Shown one piece after another: positions 63,831 to 64,000 of a stretch of 64,000 nucleotides of DNA. Each line of letters opens with the position of its first letter. Within the stretch, counting starts at the first letter, position 1. The position numbers were made by a program, and so were the translations under genes. The stretch is from assembly GCF_003672135.1 (NCBI RefSeq), contig NC_039517.1, forward strand, positions 13,292,601 through 13,356,600, in the 5' to 3' direction. The notes below the pieces were generated by a model. The model saw only the letters and a list, made by a program, of their open reading frames with translations. It was not told where the DNA came from and ran no database searches. This DNA is from Ooceraea biroi (taxonomy: Eukaryota > Arthropoda > Insecta > Hymenoptera > Formicidae).

Positions 63831-64000
63831 CGACTGTCCGTATGCTTAGATACGAGGATACTTCCCGAGGATCGCGAAGCTAATTGTTTTCGGAGGCGAG
63901 GGAAAGAAATCCCGTCGACTCTTCTCGTGATCGAATTACTGTCGGGTCTGAAAATTCAAAAATATCCTCTCCGGTTGAGTTTAATTGATCGAGCAACTCT
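63831..64000. repeat. Possible LTR start at the window edge
   Basis: tgttacgtttcgactgtccg interrupts the right arm of the palindrome and has the TGTTACG start seen in Gypsy-type LTRs. The rest lies outside the window, so the identity is tentative. Confidence 0.4.

Overview
This is eukaryotic, insect-type DNA, most likely hymenopteran and plausibly an ant. The signs are AT-rich introns with GT-AG junctions, short TTAGG-type telomeric motifs inside a repeat, BEL/Pao, Copia, Penelope, hAT, mariner and Tc1 elements typical of insect genomes, and no operon-like organisation. Species cannot be fixed from the sequence alone.

The host gene content is small. A nine-exon FBXO21-like gene (F-box, transglutaminase-like middle region, YccV/HspQ-type C-terminal domain) runs on the + strand from 7730 to 13973. 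A partial paralog with a duplicated cassette exon lies upstream (2672-5763). A spliced small gene of unknown function sits near 62048-62557. At 60546-61746 a decayed piece of a Polinton/adintovirus-type major capsid protein is followed on the same strand by an intact 172-codon ORF of a recurrent insect family of unknown function.

Everything else is mobile DNA, and its main feature is a deep stack of nested insertions. A Copia element (14004-56471) begins about 30 bp after the stop codon of the FBXO21-like gene. Its pol is interrupted by a BEL/Pao element (BEL1, 15499-52890). The 5' LTR of BEL1 is interrupted by a hAT transposon now spanning 24.4 kb (15830-40222). That hAT carries a Penelope-like element, which itself carries a 2.35-kb LTR-like element. 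It also carries two copies of an unnamed transposon family, one with a ubiquitin-specific-protease-like ORF and two CR1-like LINEs, and a 0.96-kb palindromic element with a mariner inside. A second BEL/Pao element (BEL2, 43288-49578) sits in the pol of BEL1. Several junctions are supported by target-site duplications or by reading frames that become continuous when the insertion is removed.

Outside the stack: 1-2386 is the 5' part of a third BEL/Pao element (- strand); 2779-4799 is another copy of the USP-encoding family; 11504-13757 is a 2.25-kb inverted-repeat element made largely of GGACAC minisatellites; 56878-60200 is a Tc1-type element with terminal inverted repeats of about 950 bp; 62926-63830 is a palindromic element cut by an LTR-like sequence that runs off the window. 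All transposase and polymerase genes show stops or frameshifts, so no element looks autonomous as it stands.
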